Below, one piece after another: positions 5,661 through 14,643 of a stretch of DNA of 64,000 nt. The stretch's first letter is position 1, and each line of letters opens with the position of its first letter. Under the pieces are notes generated by a model. The model made no database searches. It saw only the letters and a list, made by a program, of their open reading frames with translations, and was not told the DNA's origin. This DNA is from Paraburkholderia phenazinium (GTDB lineage: Bacteria > Pseudomonadota > Gammaproteobacteria > Burkholderiales > Burkholderiaceae), in contig NZ_FNCJ01000020.1 of the NCBI RefSeq assembly GCF_900100735.1, forward strand, positions 1-64,000, written 5' to 3'. Position numbers and translations under genes: made by a program.

Positions 5661-8141
5661 TCAGCTTTTGACGCGTTCCGAACGCGGGTCGTAGGGCGCT
5701 TTCAGATGAACCGTGGCGGGCAGCAAGTTGCCCGCGACGTCGATCTCGTAGCGACCGCTCGTCAGATACGCCGTGTCGGCCGCGCCGTCCGGATTGTTGA
5801 TGTAGCCCATCGCCACCGGGCAACCGAACGTATGGCCGAAAGCCGCCGAGCTGACGAAGCCCACCGGCTTGCCGTCGCGCAGAATCGCTTCGCCGCCCCA
5901 CAGCATGCGATCGGCGGCGCCGTCGGCTGTCAGCACCACCATGCGCCGCCGCAGCGGCTCCTCACGCAGCTTGAGCAAGGCCTCGCGGCCACGGAACGGA
6001 ATCTCTTTGTTCAGCTTGCAGGCGAAGGAGAGGCCGGCTTCGAACGGGTTCGAATCGGGCGTGAGTTCGCGGCCCCATGCGCGGTAGCCTTTCTCGATCC
6101 GTAGCGAATCGATGGCGTAATAGCCTGCGTTGACGAGACCGAACGGCTTGCCCGTGGCATGCAATGTCTCGTAGACGCCCGCGGCGAATTCGACCGGCAC
6201 GTACAGCTCCCAGCCAAGCTCGCCGACGTAGGTGAGGCGGGTGGCGCGCACCGTCGCATAGCCGATGTCCACTTCGCGGCTCTGGCCAAACGGGAACGCG
6301 GCGTTGCTCCAGTCGGCCCTGGAAATGCTTTGCAGCAGTTCGCGCGAACGCGGTCCCATCACCGCGAGCACCGCGTACTGGCCGGTGACGTCCACGAGCG
6401 TGCAATGCTTGTCGTGTGGGATCGACTTTTCGATGTAGTCGAAGTCGCGCGTGGTCTGCGCCGAGCCGGAGACGATCAGGTATTGATCGTCGGAAAGACG
6501 CGTCAGCGTGAAGTCGGACTCGTAGGTGCCGCGCTCGTTGAGCATGCCGGTGTAGACGGTAGTGCCGGGCGCCACCGCCACATCGTTCGTGACGATGCCT
6601 TGCAGCACGCTTTCCGCGTCACGTCCCTTGACGAGGAATTTCGAAAACGAGGTCATGTCGAACAGCGCCACGCCTTCGCGGCAGGCGCGATGCTCGGCGC
6701 CGCTCCACGGCAGCCAGTTCTGCTGGCCGAAGGCGTAGTCGATCTTCGCTTCGGCCACGCTTGGCGCGAAGAAGTTCGGACGCTCCCAACCCATCTTGCT
6801 GCCGAAGCTTGCGCCCGCGTCGCGCAGCATCGGGTAAAGCGGCGAGCGGCGGAACGGGCGCGCGGTATCGAGTTCGCGGTTCGGCCAGGGCATGGCGTAG
6901 TGCAGGCCGAGCGTTTCCTTCACGCGGTCGTGCAGCCACGTATCGTTGCCGTTGAAGCGCGCAAAGCGGCGGATGTCGACCGGCCACAGATCCATGGTCG
7001 GCGTGCCGGCGACGATCCATTCGGCGAGCGCCATGCCGGCGCCGCCGGCCGAGGCGATGCCCATCGAATTGAAGCCCGCGCCCACGAAAAAGTGGCGCAA
7101 CTCAGGCGCTTCGCCAAGGATGAAGTTGTTGTCCGGCGTGAACGACTCCGGCCCGTTGTAGAACTGCCTGACTTGCGCGGTTTCGAGCGCCGGGACGCGC
7201 TCCAGTGCGTTTTCCATCAGGATCTGGAATTGATCCCAGTCGTCGGGCAGCAACTGGAATTCGAAATTTTCGGGGATGCCGTTCATGCCCCACGGTTTCG
7301 CGTTCGGCTCGAAACCGCCCATCACGAGGCCGCCCACTTCTTCCTTGAAGTAGATAAAGCCATCAGGATCGCGCATCACCGGCAGATCGGGATGCACGCC
7401 GGCAATCCGTTCGGTGACAATGTAGTAATGCTCGGCCGAATGCAGCGGCACAGTCACATCGCACAGGCGGCCCACCGCCTTGGCCCACTGGCCGGCGCAA
7501 TTGACGACGATCTCCGCGTTGATGGTGCCTTCGGCGCCGTCCTTGTTGCGCCATGCAAGGCCGCTCACTTCGCGGCCGCCCGGTGTTTGCCGCGTATGGA
7601 TGGCGGTAACGCGGGTGTTCTCGACGATCCGCGCGCCGCGCGTGCGGGCGCCGCGGGCGAGGGCTTGTGTGAGGTCGGTTGGGTTGGCCTTGCCGTCGCC
7701 GGGCAGCCAGACCGCGCCGAGCAGATCGTCGGTGCGCATCACCGGCCACAGGTCGCCGGCTTCCTGCGGGCTGATCACGTCGCAAGTGACACCGTACGCG
7801 CGGGCGACGGCGGCGGTGCGCTTGAGTTGCGTCATCCGTTCGGCGGTGCGGGCGACCGACAGCGAGCCGCATTGTTTCCAGCCGGTGGCGAGCCCGGTGT
7901 CCGCTTCCAGTTCGGCATACAGCGCGGTGGAATAACGGATCAGCCTGGTCATGCTTTCCTGGGCGCGCAATTGACCGACGAGGCCCGCTGCATGCCAGGT
8001 GGTGCCGCACGACAACTGCCCCTGTTCGAGCAGGACCACATCGGTCCAACCCATCTTCGTCAGGTGATACGCCACGGAGCAGCCGACAATGCCGCCGCCG
8101 ACGATCACAACCCGGGCGTGTTGAGGAATAGGTGTAGACAT
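5661..8141 (-). CDS. FAD-dependent dehydrogenase with GcvT domain (dimethylglycine/sarcosine dehydrogenase-like)
   Basis: An 826-residue two-domain enzyme expected to demethylate an N-methylated amine and pass the one-carbon unit to tetrahydrofolate. The N-terminal DAO domain (~8-390) has the FAD dinucleotide motif VVIVGGGIVGCSVAYHL. It also has GTTWHAAGLVG, whose His is the covalent FAD site in dimethylglycine dehydrogenase. An FAO linker and a GcvT/aminomethyltransferase region (~450-826) follow, with MGPRSRELL and GYYAIDSLRIEKGYRAWG. The start at 8141 is chosen because AGGA precedes it and the FAD fold begins at once. It is divergent from a DeoR regulator that probably controls it. The exact substrate (dimethylglycine, sarcosine or another secondary or tertiary amine) cannot be read from the sequence. 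Confidence 0.88.
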   Translation of the reverse strand: MSTPIPQHARVVIVGGGIVGCSVAYHLTKMGWTDVVLLEQGQLSCGTTWHAAGLVGQLRAQESMTRLIRYSTALYAELEADTGLATGWKQCGSLSVARTAERMTQLKRTAAVARAYGVTCDVISPQEAGDLWPVMRTDDLLGAVWLPGDGKANPTDLTQALARGARTRGARIVENTRVTAIHTRQTPGGREVSGLAWRNKDGAEGTINAEIVVNCAGQWAKAVGRLCDVTVPLHSAEHYYIVTERIAGVHPDLPVMRDPDGFIYFKEEVGGLVMGGFEPNAKPWGMNGIPENFEFQLLPDDWDQFQILMENALERVPALETAQVRQFYNGPESFTPDNNFILGEAPELRHFFVGAGFNSMGIASAGGAGMALAEWIVAGTPTMDLWPVDIRRFARFNGNDTWLHDRVKETLGLHYAMPWPNRELDTARPFRRSPLYPMLRDAGASFGSKMGWERPNFFAPSVAEAKIDYAFGQQNWLPWSGAEHRACREGVALFDMTSFSKFLVKGRDAESVLQGIVTNDVAVAPGTTVYTGMLNERGTYESDFTLTRLSDDQYLIVSGSAQTTRDFDYIEKSIPHDKHCTLVDVTGQYAVLAVMGPRSRELLQSISRADWSNAAFPFGQSREVDIGYATVRATRLTYVGELGWELYVPVEFAAGVYETLHATGKPFGLVNAGYYAIDSLRIEKGYRAWGRELTPDSNPFEAGLSFACKLNKEIPFRGREALLKLREEPLRRRMVVLTADGAADRMLWGGEAILRDGKPVGFVSSAAFGHTFGCPVAMGYINNPDGAADTAYLTSGRYEIDVAGNLLPATVHLKAPYDPRSERVKS

Positions 8142-8171
8142 CTGTTGGATCCTGTCTGGTTGATGTTGATA

Positions 8172-8337
8172 TGCGTGGAAATGTGTTGGCATAGGTTGCA
8201 ACAAAAAGCCACAAAACGCAACACTGTCACATAAAATTCACTCGGAAAGAGCCGTGCAAGAAATGATCGAAGCTAGGCCGCTCAAGACATGAGGTCGGCT
8301 CGAAGCGTTCTTCGTTGATTTGCGTGGAATTGTGTGG
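8172..8337. promoter_or_regulatory. Paired direct repeats in the divergent DeoR/dehydrogenase region
   Basis: TGCGTGGAAATGTGTTGG (8172-8189) and TGCGTGGAATTGTGTGG (8321-8337) are near-identical direct repeats 149 bp apart. One is close to each divergent start (8141 and 8404). Their position suits DeoR operators bound by a looping oligomer. No convincing -35/-10 pair was found by eye. Confidence 0.45.
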
Positions 8338-8403
8338 AAGCAACTTCCCCTGTCCGTAAGCCTTTGCTAGACTGGGCGCCACTCGCATCCTCCCGCATTC
8401 CGT

Positions 8404-9231
8404 ATGTTCTCGACCCAACGCCAAGCCGAAATCCTGCGCATCGTGAAGGCGCAGCAGACCTGCACGATTACCGAGCTGGCCGAAGCCTTCGCCGTGTCCG
8501 ACGAAACCATCCGTCGCGACATCAAGCCCTTGATCGCCGAAGGCGTGCTGCTCAAGGTGCATGGCGGCGTCATGCTGCCGGAGCGGCTCGACGAGCCGCC
8601 GTTTCAGCGCCGCATGCAGGAAAACCTGGAGGCGAAGCGGGTGATTGCGGCGCGGGTGTGCGATCTGGTGCGCGACGGCGATTCGCTGATTCTCGACGGC
8701 GGCACGACCTGCGTGCATATCGCTCAGGCACTGTGTGCGCGCTCGCGGCTCACGGTCGTCACCAACTCCACGGAGATCGCCCGCACGCTGGCGCCGCGCA
8801 ATGGCAATCGCGTGTTCATCGCGGGCGGCGAACTGCGCGCCGACGACTCGGCGGCTTTTGGCGAAAGCGCGCTGGCGTTCATCCGCCAGTTCCATGTGCG
8901 CTATGCATTTGTTTCGGTGACGGCAATCGACGCACAGGGCCGCTTTATGGATGCGCAACCCGACGACGTGTCCTACTCGCTGGCGGCGTTTGCCCAGGCC
9001 GAGCGGCGCGTGGTGGTGGCGGATCACGCCAAGTTTGGCCACAGCGCGCTGGTGCACGCATTCGGCCCGGATGCGCTGGACCTGTTGATCACGGACGAGG
9101 CGCCGTCGCCGGCACTGGCGCAGGTGTTTGCCGCAGCGGATCTCGAGGTGAGTTTAGGGGCGCCCGCAGGGACGCCGGTAGGGGCGTCCGCAGAGGCCCA
9201 GACAGACGATCCGGCCGGGGTTGCAGCCTGA
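8404..9231 (+). CDS. DeoR-family transcriptional regulator
   Basis: A 275-residue repressor-type regulator. The N-terminal winged helix-turn-helix is at ~1-57 (QRQAEILRIVKAQQTCTITE and the DeoR signature SDETIRRDIKPL). The C-terminal DeoR sensor domain is at ~75-235, with the phosphosugar-type effector loops LDGGTTCVHIAQAL and VVTNSTEIA and the DHAKFGHSA segment. The last ~30 residues are an Ala/Gly/Pro-rich tail from an imperfect DNA repeat and may be dispensable. It is divergent from the FAD/GcvT dehydrogenase, its likely target, with paired repeats between them. The natural effector is unknown. Confidence 0.9.
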   Translation: MFSTQRQAEILRIVKAQQTCTITELAEAFAVSDETIRRDIKPLIAEGVLLKVHGGVMLPERLDEPPFQRRMQENLEAKRVIAARVCDLVRDGDSLILDGGTTCVHIAQALCARSRLTVVTNSTEIARTLAPRNGNRVFIAGGELRADDSAAFGESALAFIRQFHVRYAFVSVTAIDAQGRFMDAQPDDVSYSLAAFAQAERRVVVADHAKFGHSALVHAFGPDALDLLITDEAPSPALAQVFAAADLEVSLGAPAGTPVGASAEAQTDDPAGVAA

Positions 9232-9453
9232 ACGATCGCGAAGGCATCGTGCCTCGAACAGGTGCTCGGTTTCCTTGACACGCCCTCAGCGGCGATGACC
9301 GGCACATGCGTAAAATAGTTGGTTTGCAGTGGCGAACGCAGCCCCCGCAGCAACCGGCGCAGGACTTCAAGTCCCCGGCAAACGCGTGGTGAGCCTGCGT
9401 GTATCTCCCGCATCTGCGCCGCTCGCTCGAACATGCATGGATGGGTCACCCGG

Positions 9454-12400
9454 ATGTCGTCAGTTTTCTACGATCGAGAACACGTTACGAAGTGGTTGGG
9501 AGCCAAGACGGTCGCGAAGGCGCGCGACTATGTCGATGCCGTTTCGAACCTGCATTGGGAAAACAACACCCTGAGCGGCGAGGTCCAGGGCACGCAACGC
9601 CATCCGTACGTCGTGGATGTGCAGTTTCATGACGTTGGCGACGACCTGTGGGTCGAGGGCGACTGCTCGTGTCCGGTCGGCTTCCAGTGCAAGCATATGG
9701 CAGCGCTACTGATCGCGGGGCTTGAAGCGCCGGCCGGATCGGAGCCGGGCGTGCGGCCCGAACTGGTCAGGTGGATGGAAACGTTTCGCGCCCGCGCAGA
9801 GCACGGCGAGCCGAACCACCGTAACGTGGGCACGGCGCCGACCCATGCGCTCGCGTACCGCCTCGGCTGGTCGCGCTATCAGCAGCGCCACGAGATCCAG
9901 CTTTTCAAGGCGCGGGTGGCCGCGAACGGCGAGATCCGTTCGATCGACGAGCCGTGGAGCAATGTCGAAGCGGCCTTGATCAAGGCGCCCAAATTCGTTT
10001 CGGATGACGATCTGGTGATCCTGCGCAGCCTGTGGCTCGGCCATTCGCGCGAGAACCACGGGCATTTCATTCTGCGAGGGGCCAACGGCGGCGAAGTTCT
10101 GCACAAGCTGATCGCGACGGGGCGCCTGTTTCCCGCCTTGCCGGCAGATGGCGTTGATCGGCAGGCGCCACGCGCGTTGTCGATGGGCGCGGCACGGGCC
10201 GGCCGGATCGAGTGGGAAGCGCAGACCGACGACCGTCTGCGGCCGGTCCTGCGTACCGAACCGGCGGCCGCGATGGTGCTTGCCACCGAGCCGGTCTGGT
10301 ACGTCGACGCCGACGCGGGCGAGGCGGGCATCGTCGAGCTGTCCTTGCCATTTCCGCAACTGCCCGATTACCTGTCGATGCCGCCCATCTCGCTCGCCGA
10401 GGCGCCGCTGGTTGCGGCGGTGCTGCGCGAGGTGGCGCCTGGCTTGCCGCTGCCGCCGGCGCTCGACACCGCCAAAGTACGCGTGATCGACGTCGAACCG
10501 GTGCCGGTCCTCGCGCTCAACAGCCTGACGATGGCGGCGCTCGGCCTCGGCAAGCCCACCCAGCGTAGTCAGATGCTGGACTTTGCGACCGTCAGCTTCG
10601 ACTACGAAGGCGTCAGCATCAAGCCGGAGAGCAGCGCCACGCTGGTGCCGGTACCCGGTGGCAGCGTGCTGCATATCCGGCGCCGTTACGACACCGAGAA
10701 ACAGCGTCTGTTCGAATTGCGCAAGGCGGGCTTGAAGGTGGTGCCGGCAAGCGGCGGCTATTCACGGCAAACGCTGCCCGAGACGTTGCTGGCGTTACCC
10801 GAGACCGAAGACTGGCCCGCGTTCGTCGACGAAACCTTGCCCGAGCTCGACAAGAAGGGCTGGCGCGTCACGATCGCGTCGAGCTTCCGCCATCACGTGA
10901 TCGAGATCGACGCGATCGAAGGCACCGCGCGCCAGGCCGGCGACGGCTGGTTCGACCTCGAGATGGGGATTACGCTCGGCGATCGCACAGTGCGGCTCGA
11001 ACCGCTGCTAGCCGGCCTGTTCCGGCGCGACCGCCGCTGGCTGGGCGGGGCGCTGGAAACGATCGATGACGACGAAGCGATCGAACTCACCACCGACCGC
11101 GCCGAACGGCTGCGTCTGCGAGCCGGGCGTCTCAAACCGGTGGTGCGGGTGCTGGTCGATCTGTTCGACGGCATCGGCAGCTGGAAGGGCGACGACAATC
11201 TGAGGATTCCTGAGCTTGATGCAGGGCGTCTCGCCGCGCTGACCGATACCGGCCGCTGGCAGTTTCAGGGCGATGCGTCGATCCGCCAGTTGGCGCAGCG
11301 TCTGCAGGACGGCGCCGGGGTGCGCGAAGCGCCGGTGCCGCGTGGCTTGCGGGCCGAGTTGCGCGCGTACCAGCATCAGGGCCTGAGCTGGATGCAGTTC
11401 CTGCGCGAGCACAATCTCGCTGGCGTATTGGCGGATGACATGGGGCTCGGCAAGACCGTTCAGACGCTGGCGCACGTGCTGGCGGAAAAGGAAGCAGGGC
11501 GCCTCGACCGGCCGGTGCTGATCGTCGTGCCGACTACCCTGGTGCACAACTGGCGTGAAGAAGCACAACGCTTTGCACCTGATATTAAGGTGCTGGTTCT
11601 GAACGGGCCGCAGCGCAAGGAGCGTTTCGAGCTGATCGGCCAGCACGACTTGATTCTCACGACCTATGCATTGCTGTGGCGCGATCACGCGGTGCTGGCC
11701 GAGCACGAGTATCACCTGCTGATTCTCGACGAAGCGCAGTACGTGAAGAACGCCACGACCAAATCGGCGACGGCGATTCGCGATCTGCGGGCGCGGCATC
11801 GTCTGTGTCTGACGGGGACGCCGCTGGAAAATCACCTCGGCGAGTTGTGGTCGCAGTTCGATTTTCTGCTGCCGGGTTTTCTCGGCACTCAGAAGGACTT
11901 CACTAAACGCTGGCGCAATCCGATCGAGCGTAACGGCGACGGTGTGCGGCGTGAATTGCTGGCGCGGCGGATTCGACCTTTCATGCTTCGGCGCCGCAAG
12001 GACGAGGTGGCGAAGGAGTTGCCCGAAAAAACCACCATCGTGCGCACGGTGGATCTGGAGGGCGCGCAACGCGATCTGTACGAAATCGTCCGGACTGCGA
12101 TGCAGTCGAAGGTGCGTGCGGCCGTCACGGCACAAGGGCTGGCCCGCAGCCATATTATCGTGCTGGATGCGCTGCTCAAGCTACGCCAGGTCTGCTGCGA
12201 CCCGCGTCTCGTGAAGCTGGAGAAGGCCGCGCGCGTCAAGGAGTCGGCCAAGCTCGAACTGCTGCTGGCGATGCTGCCGGAGCTGATCGAAGAAGGCCGG
12301 CGCGTGCTGCTGTTTTCTCAGTTCACTGGCATGCTCGATCTGATCGCCGCAGCGCTCGATAAGGCCGCGATTCCATACGTCACGCTGACCGGCGACACGA

Positions 12401-12774
12401 CCGATCGCGCTACACCCGTACAGCGTTTCCAGCAAGGGGAGGTGCCGCTATTCCTGATCAGTCTGAAGGCGGGGGGCGTCGGGCTGAATCTCACGGCGGC
12501 CGATACGGTGATTCATTACGACCCGTGGTGGAATCCGGCGGCGGAAAACCAGGCGACCGACCGCGCGCATCGAATCGGCCAGGACAAGCCGGTGTTCGTC
12601 TACAAGCTGATTGCGGCCGGCAGCATCGAGGAGAAGATTGTGCGGCTGCAGGAGAAGAAGGCGGCGCTCGCCGATAGCATTCTGTCCGAGGACGCGGCAG
12701 GCGCGGTGAAGTTTTCGGATGACGATCTCGATGCGCTGTTTGCACCGATGCCGGAGATTGCGCGGGCTGGGTGA
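9454..12774 (+). CDS. SNF2-family DEAD/DEAH helicase with SWIM zinc finger
   Basis: A 1106-residue ATP-dependent DNA translocase of the bacterial RapA/SNF2 type. A SWIM zinc finger is near ~50-75 (CSCPVGFQCKH, the CxC...CxH pattern), expected to bind nucleic acid or protein. A long middle region of unknown structure follows. The SNF2 N-domain from ~635 has LADDMGLGKTVQTL (Walker A) and LILDEAQYVKN (Walker B). The helicase C-domain has LKAGGVGLNLTAADTVIHYD and DRAHRIGQ. The start MSSVFYDREHV is chosen because the conserved N-terminus begins there; an in-frame ATG at 9433 is an alternative. It stands alone, with no methylase, nuclease or restriction genes beside it, so a housekeeping chromatin or transcription role is more likely than defence. 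Confidence 0.9.
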   Translation: MSSVFYDREHVTKWLGAKTVAKARDYVDAVSNLHWENNTLSGEVQGTQRHPYVVDVQFHDVGDDLWVEGDCSCPVGFQCKHMAALLIAGLEAPAGSEPGVRPELVRWMETFRARAEHGEPNHRNVGTAPTHALAYRLGWSRYQQRHEIQLFKARVAANGEIRSIDEPWSNVEAALIKAPKFVSDDDLVILRSLWLGHSRENHGHFILRGANGGEVLHKLIATGRLFPALPADGVDRQAPRALSMGAARAGRIEWEAQTDDRLRPVLRTEPAAAMVLATEPVWYVDADAGEAGIVELSLPFPQLPDYLSMPPISLAEAPLVAAVLREVAPGLPLPPALDTAKVRVIDVEPVPVLALNSLTMAALGLGKPTQRSQMLDFATVSFDYEGVSIKPESSATLVPVPGGSVLHIRRRYDTEKQRLFELRKAGLKVVPASGGYSRQTLPETLLALPETEDWPAFVDETLPELDKKGWRVTIASSFRHHVIEIDAIEGTARQAGDGWFDLEMGITLGDRTVRLEPLLAGLFRRDRRWLGGALETIDDDEAIELTTDRAERLRLRAGRLKPVVRVLVDLFDGIGSWKGDDNLRIPELDAGRLAALTDTGRWQFQGDASIRQLAQRLQDGAGVREAPVPRGLRAELRAYQHQGLSWMQFLREHNLAGVLADDMGLGKTVQTLAHVLAEKEAGRLDRPVLIVVPTTLVHNWREEAQRFAPDIKVLVLNGPQRKERFELIGQHDLILTTYALLWRDHAVLAEHEYHLLILDEAQYVKNATTKSATAIRDLRARHRLCLTGTPLENHLGELWSQFDFLLPGFLGTQKDFTKRWRNPIERNGDGVRRELLARRIRPFMLRRRKDEVAKELPEKTTIVRTVDLEGAQRDLYEIVRTAMQSKVRAAVTAQGLARSHIIVLDALLKLRQVCCDPRLVKLEKAARVKESAKLELLLAMLPELIEEGRRVLLFSQFTGMLDLIAAALDKAAIPYVTLTGDTTDRATPVQRFQQGEVPLFLISLKAGGVGLNLTAADTVIHYDPWWNPAAENQATDRAHRIGQDKPVFVYKLIAAGSIEEKIVRLQEKKAALADSILSEDAAGAVKFSDDDLDALFAPMPEIARAG

Positions 12775-13099
12775 GATTAAACTATCGCAATGACCACCTA
12801 CAATCTCGTAGCGCGTGGGCCGAGTGCCATAACGCGCTAACCACCGCGATAAACCCGTAATCAGCCGCTACATAAAGCACCGCCTCACGCATCGAGCGCA
12901 GCTATGCGCGCCGCCACGCATGCCTCGCCACCGATCTAACAATCTTTAAACGATTTATATTGAGACAGTTCTTATACTGTCTCGCAGAATGAAATTATTG
13001 TTGACACTTGGGTGCGCGGCGTCGCCAATTGCGCATGCGAAATGCATGGTGCCGGGCGTCACGGAGTGACAGGTCCTGTGCCGGTGAGCGAGGGATTGG
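12775..13099. other. Intergenic region, promoter-like
   Basis: No gene is seen. The stretch turns AT-rich near 12935-13010. It contains the palindrome described at 12962-12983 and a TTGACA at 13001-13006, without a good -10 box at the right spacing. A weak long frame on the minus strand through 13636 has no recognisable features and is not called. Confidence 0.5.
12962..12983. promoter_or_regulatory. Perfect palindrome GAGACAGT-N6-ACTGTCTC
   Basis: Eight-base arms with a 6-nt centre lie ~117 bp before the small acidic-protein gene. A -10-like TATACT falls inside the palindrome. No T-run follows, so an operator is more likely than a terminator. The binding protein is unknown. Confidence 0.45.
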
Positions 13100-13510
13100 A
13101 TGCTTTTTAGACCGCGCACCACGCGCATTCCGTTCAAGCTCGGTGAGAAGAAGCGCAAGCTTGGACAGCGTATTGAGCTTGATCTGTCGAAAGACCGGCA
13201 CGCGCGCGCAGCCGTCGAAGCCTACGCCGATTCGTGTTCGATCGATATGCCGTGGCTCGCCCAGATGCTGCGCCATTCGGCGCCGCAGAGCGCAGGCGAT
13301 CTGAGCCTGTGTGCGGCCACCGTGCGACGCGTGTTCGGGTTGGCGCAAGACTGGGCGGCGTCGCAACCTGACTACGCACAAAGTGCCTGGGAGCATGTGC
13401 GGATTCATCTGGAAGCGGCCCTGAATCATCAATTGAAACAGCCAGAAGACGACGAGAGTGAGGATGGCGAGTACGAGGCAGAGGGCTTCGCGCCCATCAG
13501 GATGGATTAG
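13100..13510 (+). CDS. Hypothetical acidic-tailed protein
   Basis: A 136-residue protein I do not recognise. It opens with a basic stretch (FRPRTTRIPFKLGEKKRKLGQR), has a predicted helical middle and ends in a strongly acidic tail (QPEDDESEDGEYEAEG). There is no signal peptide or membrane helix. GAGG six bases before the ATG and a plausible composition support a real gene. Overlapping frames on both strands have worse composition. The basic head and acidic tail suggest a cytoplasmic nucleic-acid- or protein-binding role, but this is only a guess. Confidence 0.55.
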   Translation: MLFRPRTTRIPFKLGEKKRKLGQRIELDLSKDRHARAAVEAYADSCSIDMPWLAQMLRHSAPQSAGDLSLCAATVRRVFGLAQDWAASQPDYAQSAWEHVRIHLEAALNHQLKQPEDDESEDGEYEAEGFAPIRMD

Positions 13511-13944
13511 ACGGGGCCAGTCACGAAGTGCGAGCGAGACCTGCTGGACAAAAGTTTTGACCCAAAGAGGTCGATAAAGAATCTGAGAGACCGGCTCAAG
13601 AGCTTGGGCCGATGCCGGATGGCAGGAGGATGGCATTCGGAAGGGGGTGGCGGTTTTCGATTATTATGAAATCGCCCAAGCACGTACTGCGTGTCAGGGC
13701 AAATTGCGCGCCATTTTTGAGATATATCGGGTGCATGTTTAAAACAGGTACTCGCAAGGCGCGACGAATAATCGATAAATAGAGTTGTCGATGCAGAACA
13801 TCGCGGCCCCTGGGTCTGCGCGCGGCGATACGCGCGCAGACCCAGGCGGCGACGAGGCGGTGCAGCCCGGCAGGAGGGGCGGCGCCTCTGCAGTCGGGAG
13901 CCGGCCATCCAGATACGAATAACGGTGTTGCATTGCGGGGTGTT
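13511..13944. other. Structured intergenic region ahead of the response regulator
   Basis: No gene is called. The region holds several potential hairpins: GGCGGTTTTC with GAAATCGCC near 13649-13676, the perfect 15-bp hairpin at 13809-13846, and GAGGCG/CGCCTC near 13854-13890. The last two lie in the probable 5' leader of the downstream operon. A small RNA or attenuator is possible but unproven. A long minus-strand frame across this region and into the regulator gene is rejected as antisense shadow. Confidence 0.45.
13809..13846. repeat. Perfect 15-bp inverted repeat
   Basis: CCTGGGTCTGCGCGC (13809-13823) pairs exactly with GCGCGCAGACCCAGG (13832-13846) across an 8-nt loop. The stem is GC-rich and very stable. 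There is no T-run after it. It lies ~100 bp before the response-regulator start, so it could be a leader structure, an intrinsic stop lacking a tail, or a dispersed palindromic repeat. Confidence 0.75.
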
Positions 13945-14643
13945 ATGAGAATTGCAGTCCTGGATGACGATCCGGCTCAGGCCGATCTGGTATGTCAAAC
14001 GCTTGCGGCCGCTGGCCATATCTGTCACGCCTATGCGGAAGGTCGCGCACTGGTGCGGCAACTGCGGCGCCAGACTTTCGATTTGCTTGTGCTCGACTGG
14101 AACGTGCCCGACATGTCCGGCGAAGAGGTCTTGCGCTGGGTACGCGAGAGCCTCTCGGAGCGCTTGCCGGTGCTGTTCATGACGAGCCGCAGCCGCGAAA
14201 CCGACATCACCTCGATTCTCAACACGGGCGCTGACGACTACGTGGTCAAGCCGGTGTCGGCGGGCGTTCTGCTGGCGCGCGTGGGCTCGCTGCTGCGGCG
14301 CGCCTACCGGCTCAATGCCACGGCCCTCAAGGAAGTATTCGGCGAGTACGAGTTCGATCTGAGCGCCAAGCACGTAGTGGTGCGCGGCACCGCCGTCGCG
14401 GTCACGCAAAAGGAATTCGATCTGGCCTTGCTGCTGTTCCAGCACTTGAGCCGGCCGCTGTCGCGCGCACACATTCTTGACGTGATCTGGAAGCAGGCGA
14501 CTGAAATCCCGTCGCGCACCATGGACACGCACGTCTCGATGCTGCGCAGTAAGCTCGGGCTAAGACCGGAAAACGGCTATCGCCTGACGCCGATTTACGG
14601 CTATGGATATCGGCTCGAGCGCATTGAAAAGGGGGATGCGTGA
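13945..14643 (+). CDS. OmpR-family response regulator
   Basis: A 232-residue two-component regulator. The receiver domain (~1-115) has the acidic pair DDDP, the phospho-acceptor Asp in LLVLDWNVPD (~53), Thr/Ser in LFMTSR and Lys in DYVVKPVS. A winged-helix DNA-binding domain follows (~130-225, ending PENGYRLTPIYGYGYRLE). The start MRIAVLDDD is where receiver homology begins. It overlaps the next start as GTGA (14640-14643), so it is co-translated with the LysM-FecR gene and clearly belongs with the CHASE2 kinase two genes on. Confidence 0.93.
   Translation: MRIAVLDDDPAQADLVCQTLAAAGHICHAYAEGRALVRQLRRQTFDLLVLDWNVPDMSGEEVLRWVRESLSERLPVLFMTSRSRETDITSILNTGADDYVVKPVSAGVLLARVGSLLRRAYRLNATALKEVFGEYEFDLSAKHVVVRGTAVAVTQKEFDLALLLFQHLSRPLSRAHILDVIWKQATEIPSRTMDTHVSMLRSKLGLRPENGYRLTPIYGYGYRLERIEKGDA

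Noticed and set aside
6159..8234. Very long open frame (691 codons) on the plus strand
   Set aside because: It is antisense to the FAD/GcvT dehydrogenase, has Arg/His-rich unnatural composition and no family features; typical high-GC shadow.
9454..12774. SNF2/SWIM helicase as part of a phage-defence island
   Set aside because: No restriction, methylase, nuclease or other defence genes are adjacent; the protein type is common as a stand-alone chromosomal gene.
13507..14532. 341-codon minus-strand frame through the intergenic region and the response regulator
   Set aside because: Overlaps a certain gene and shows no recognisable domain; the intergenic part alone gives no support.
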